A DNA stretch of 64,000 nt from Caballeronia hypogeia (lineage in GTDB: Bacteria; Pseudomonadota; Gammaproteobacteria; Burkholderiales; Burkholderiaceae), in NCBI RefSeq assembly GCF_001544875.2, contig NZ_FCOA02000029.1, positions 23,496 through 87,495 on the forward strand, read 5' to 3'. Within the stretch, counting starts at the first letter, position 1, and every line of letters starts with the position of its first letter. Shown here in pieces: positions 61,701 through 64,000 of the stretch. Position numbers and translations under genes: made by a program. The notes under the pieces were generated by a model. That model was not told the DNA's origin and ran no database searches. It worked only from the letters and a program-made list of their open reading frames with translations.

Positions 61701-62106
61701 GCGACGCTCCGTCGCCGTCTCCCGCTAGGTTCGGGTCACCGTGCTTCGCTGTCGATTCGTGGTGACACGCGCCAAGCTTCGCGGAACGAGAAACCGAGCG
61801 AATCGAACATCGCGGTTGTGACGGATTCCCGCCATCTTCCTTCGTGCGGCGATCCAGTCGCTCGGCTATTCTCGTGACATATCCACCAAGCCACCGAGAC
61901 GTTTTTCGCCCGACGCAGCCAGCGCGCTACTGGCACACGCTGAAACCAGCTCGAGCGAACCGGAGTGACTACGCTGTCGCAATGCGTCCACGAAGAGGGT
62001 TTCGAGTTGGACCGCTCAATGCGAAACAGCGTTGTCACCGGGCCGGGTAGGTCCGGCAAGGCAGATCTTAAATCAACCTCTACGACAGAGAACAAGGAGA
62101 CTCGAA
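61701..62106. other. 406-bp intergenic stretch
   Basis: No gene that I can support. A minus-strand open frame (62095-61736) crosses it but matches no known pattern. The 3' end carries AACAAGGAGACTCGAA, the ribosome binding site of the SDR gene. Confidence 0.5.
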
Positions 62107-62832
62107 ATGTCAGATCTTCACGGCAAGGTGGCGGTGGTCACGGGCGCTGCTTCAGGGATAGGCTTGGCCTCAACTGAAGCGCTTCTTACGGCTGGTGCGC
62201 AAGTGATACTGGTTGATCGCGATGAAGCCGCGGTGGCTTCTGCGTGCAGCAAGCTGGGAGGGAATGCGATCCCGCTTGTCCTCGACCTACTTGACGCGAA
62301 AGCATGTGCGTCGATGATTCCCAGGATCCTCGAGACGGTCGGGAAAATCGATATTTTGCATGCTAATGCCGGCATCTATGTTGGCGGTGAGCTCGTCGAT
62401 GCTGAGACGACGGCGATTGATCGTATGCTCAACCTCAATGTGAACGTTGTCATGAAAAACGTTCATGACGTACTTCCCCACATGATCGAACGCAAGAGTG
62501 GTGACATCATTGTGACCAGCTCCTTGGCAGCACACTTTCCGACACCGTGGGAACCTGTCTACGCGTCGTCCAAGTGGGCCATCAACTGCTTCGTTCAAAC
62601 TGTGCGTCGACAAGTTTTCAAGCATGGCATCCGCGTCGGATCTGTTTCACCTGGTCCTGTCGTCAGCTCGCTCCTAGCAGACTGGCCGGAAGAAAAATTG
62701 AAGGAGGCTAAGGAAGCCGGAAGTCTGATCGATCCGACCGAGGTAGCAGACGTGGCATTGTTCATGTTGACGCGCAAACGCGGCGTGACGATTCGCGACG
62801 TGATCATCATGCCGACGAATTTTGACTTGTAA
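62107..62832 (+). CDS. SDR-family oxidoreductase
   Basis: A 241-residue short-chain dehydrogenase. TGAASGIGLASTEALL binds NAD(P), HANAGIYVGG is the NNAG equivalent, and Ser (VTSSLAAHF) with Tyr/Lys in VYASSKWAINCF form the catalytic set. The ribitol/sorbitol-like size and position at the end of the polyol cluster suggest oxidation of a sugar alcohol or cyclitol. The frame is open back to 62032, but the ATG at 62107 has GGAGACTCGAA in front. Confidence 0.88.
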   Translation: MSDLHGKVAVVTGAASGIGLASTEALLTAGAQVILVDRDEAAVASACSKLGGNAIPLVLDLLDAKACASMIPRILETVGKIDILHANAGIYVGGELVDAETTAIDRMLNLNVNVVMKNVHDVLPHMIERKSGDIIVTSSLAAHFPTPWEPVYASSKWAINCFVQTVRRQVFKHGIRVGSVSPGPVVSSLLADWPEEKLKEAKEAGSLIDPTEVADVALFMLTRKRGVTIRDVIIMPTNFDL

Positions 62833-63305
62833 TGTAAGCGCCTGTAGCGGGGGGGCCGATTATTGGTGCCCAGTCCTCGCATTGTGACGAATTCGTTTGC
62901 CCCTGCGGCTAGACCGCATTACTAAACGCGCTTTTCAAACTCGGCTCTCGTGACCAAAAGCAGGAGAGCCGCGTCGCTCCCTCGCACGATCCGAAGCGGA
63001 AACGGTAGTGTCGAAGTGACCGCCAGATTTTGCACCGATCGAACGAATACCCTTTGCTGCGACGTTGAATGGCCATAGTGGGAGTCGTAAACTCGCGCTG
63101 GGAAAATGTGAGCAGAAGGCTCTGCTACACTCCTTCTGGTACCAGTCACAACCCTTCGATCGTTTGTTCAGATGTCTCCGCGCCACGCGAACCGAAAATC
63201 CGTCCGTTCATCTGCCCGAAAGGCCCGGGGTCCGCTCAGCAAAACAATGCTCCTGCCAATTCAGGCGAGTGCGGCGCATGAGCTCTCGTTGGCTCAACAT
63301 CTGAC
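62833..63305. other. 473-bp intergenic stretch
   Basis: No gene, repeat or structured element that I can support. A GGGGGGGCC run follows the SDR gene. This marks the end of the catabolic cluster. Confidence 0.5.
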
Positions 63306-63554
63306 GTGGGTCGCTTGCAAGGGAAAGCCGGGAACGCTTATCTGATCAATGAACTCGTGCGGCTCGTGTATTTAACGTACCACGTTCAGGACGCGGGCTA
63401 CGGTGACACTGATGTCGTGGTGTATGCGCGCGCCGAGGCAGCGCTCGAACGGTGCTTGCAGCGTGCCGAACGCGAACAGGTTTGGCGGCTCGAACCCGAC
63501 GATGCGCCAATGTTCGAGGCCATCCTGCGGCAGGCAGGCAGACAGCCAGCTTGA
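63306..63554 (+). CDS. Small hypothetical protein
   Basis: An 82-residue predicted protein starting GTG (63306). AYLINELVRLVYLTYHVQDA, VYARAEAALERCLQRAE and DDAPMFEAILRQAG read as a mostly helical, acidic cytoplasmic protein. Codon use looks coding. No family recognised. The start has only weak ribosome-binding sequence, and the first ten residues may be wrong. Confidence 0.5.
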   Translation: MGRLQGKAGNAYLINELVRLVYLTYHVQDAGYGDTDVVVYARAEAALERCLQRAEREQVWRLEPDDAPMFEAILRQAGRQPA

Positions 63555-64000
63555 GCGTGCGCCGCGCTACGTTCACGTGGAAGCGCGCGAGCGCCTGGAG
63601 CGGTTCGCGGCCAGCGGGCGGCAGTCGCCGATGGCAAGCGTGGCGCGCCTTCAATAACAAACGCGTTCTAGCTAGAAAATAGATCGCCACTCGCAGGGCT
63701 CGGATCTTAGCGGCGATGCTTCCGATGATTGCGGGGGGCACAAACCCCGACATCCGTGATGATTGAAGCTGCGAATATCGCACTCGGTTCCTTGGTACGC
63801 ACAGAGACGTACGGTTAGGAACCCTAACGAAAATGCGTTAAATTGCGTTATGTCAAGTTGCAGATCACAGGAGTCGTCATTTGCGAGTGGTCGACCAAAA
63901 CCTTGCCTATTTAACGCTCTTCTCAGCACACACTCTGCGGGCAGAGCTTTGTGGGACGGCGACCCGCACTCCGACGCGCGCCGCTGAGCGCTTCTGCAGG
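63555..64000. other. 446-bp stretch at window end
   Basis: No gene that I can support. The region has lower GC at 63820-63850 (GTTAAATTGCGTTATG), which could be a promoter for a gene beyond the window. Confidence 0.45.

Noticed and set aside
1..64000. tRNA genes, CRISPR arrays and insertion sequences
   Set aside because: I looked for cloverleaf-like ends, regularly spaced repeats and transposase motifs (DDE patterns, terminal inverted repeats) and saw none that I can support.

Overview
The window is GC-rich bacterial DNA. Its porin_4-type porins, many LysR/GntR/LacI/AraC regulators and large catabolic operons suggest a Burkholderiaceae member (Paraburkholderia/Caballeronia-like soil or plant-associated beta-proteobacterium). 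This assignment is inferred from protein families, not from a marker gene. I saw no rRNA, tRNA, CRISPR array or complete insertion sequence.

Layout. (1) 1-8.2 kb: an acyl-CoA operon (enoyl-CoA hydratase, two tandem SCP2-type thiolases, acyl-CoA dehydrogenase, SDR, alpha-methylacyl-CoA racemase-like protein, acyl-CoA synthetase), consistent with branched-chain, isoprenoid or sterol side-chain beta-oxidation. It is followed by a convergent, frameshifted MalT/LuxR-type regulator. (2) 11.2-13.6 kb: an exported protein and an XRE/AbiEii-like toxin-antitoxin pair. (3) 14.2-22 kb: a sugar-catabolic operon whose content matches 3-keto-glycoside / C-glycoside deglycosylation (GPH transporter, the two C-glycoside deglycosidase-type subunits, cytochrome c, Gfo/Idh/MocA oxidoreductase, TIM-barrel isomerase, GMC dehydrogenase with its subunit-3 partner). 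(4) 22.9-37.4 kb: two porins, two related LysR regulators, and an aromatic operon with FAD hydroxylase, extradiol dioxygenase, alpha/beta hydrolase, FAH hydrolase, MFS, hydroxyquinol-type intradiol dioxygenase and maleylacetate reductase. A 10-bp palindrome, TTTGATCAAT, lies in the promoter regions of blocks 3 and 4, so they may form one aryl-glycoside pathway (sugar removed first, ring cleaved second). (5) 37.5-38.6 kb: an exported protein and an MFS remnant. (6) 38.7-44.7 kb: a CoA-transferase / enoyl-CoA hydratase / FAD-oxidoreductase / MFS operon with a divergent GntR regulator.

(7) 44.9-62.8 kb is the most unusual block. A ferredoxin reductase, a Rieske ferredoxin and two sterol-desaturase-type di-iron oxygenases recall the MocF, MocE and MocD rhizopine O-demethylation proteins. 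They sit with a polyol-type ABC transporter, LacI and AraC regulators, glutathione-dependent formaldehyde dehydrogenase, a sugar isomerase, an atypical shikimate-dehydrogenase-like enzyme, a GMC oxidoreductase and an SDR. Formaldehyde dehydrogenase next to an oxygenase with its own electron-transfer chain points to oxidative O-demethylation of a methylated cyclitol or sugar, with the released C1 unit detoxified in place. Three near-identical palindromes (TTGRCGGAAANCCGYCAR) upstream of the reductase and in the oxygenase/transporter divergent promoter support one regulon. A fructokinase gene broken by an internal inversion inside this block suggests it was built on an older polyol-utilisation locus.

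All assignments come from reading the sequence and remembered family motifs. No database search was run.
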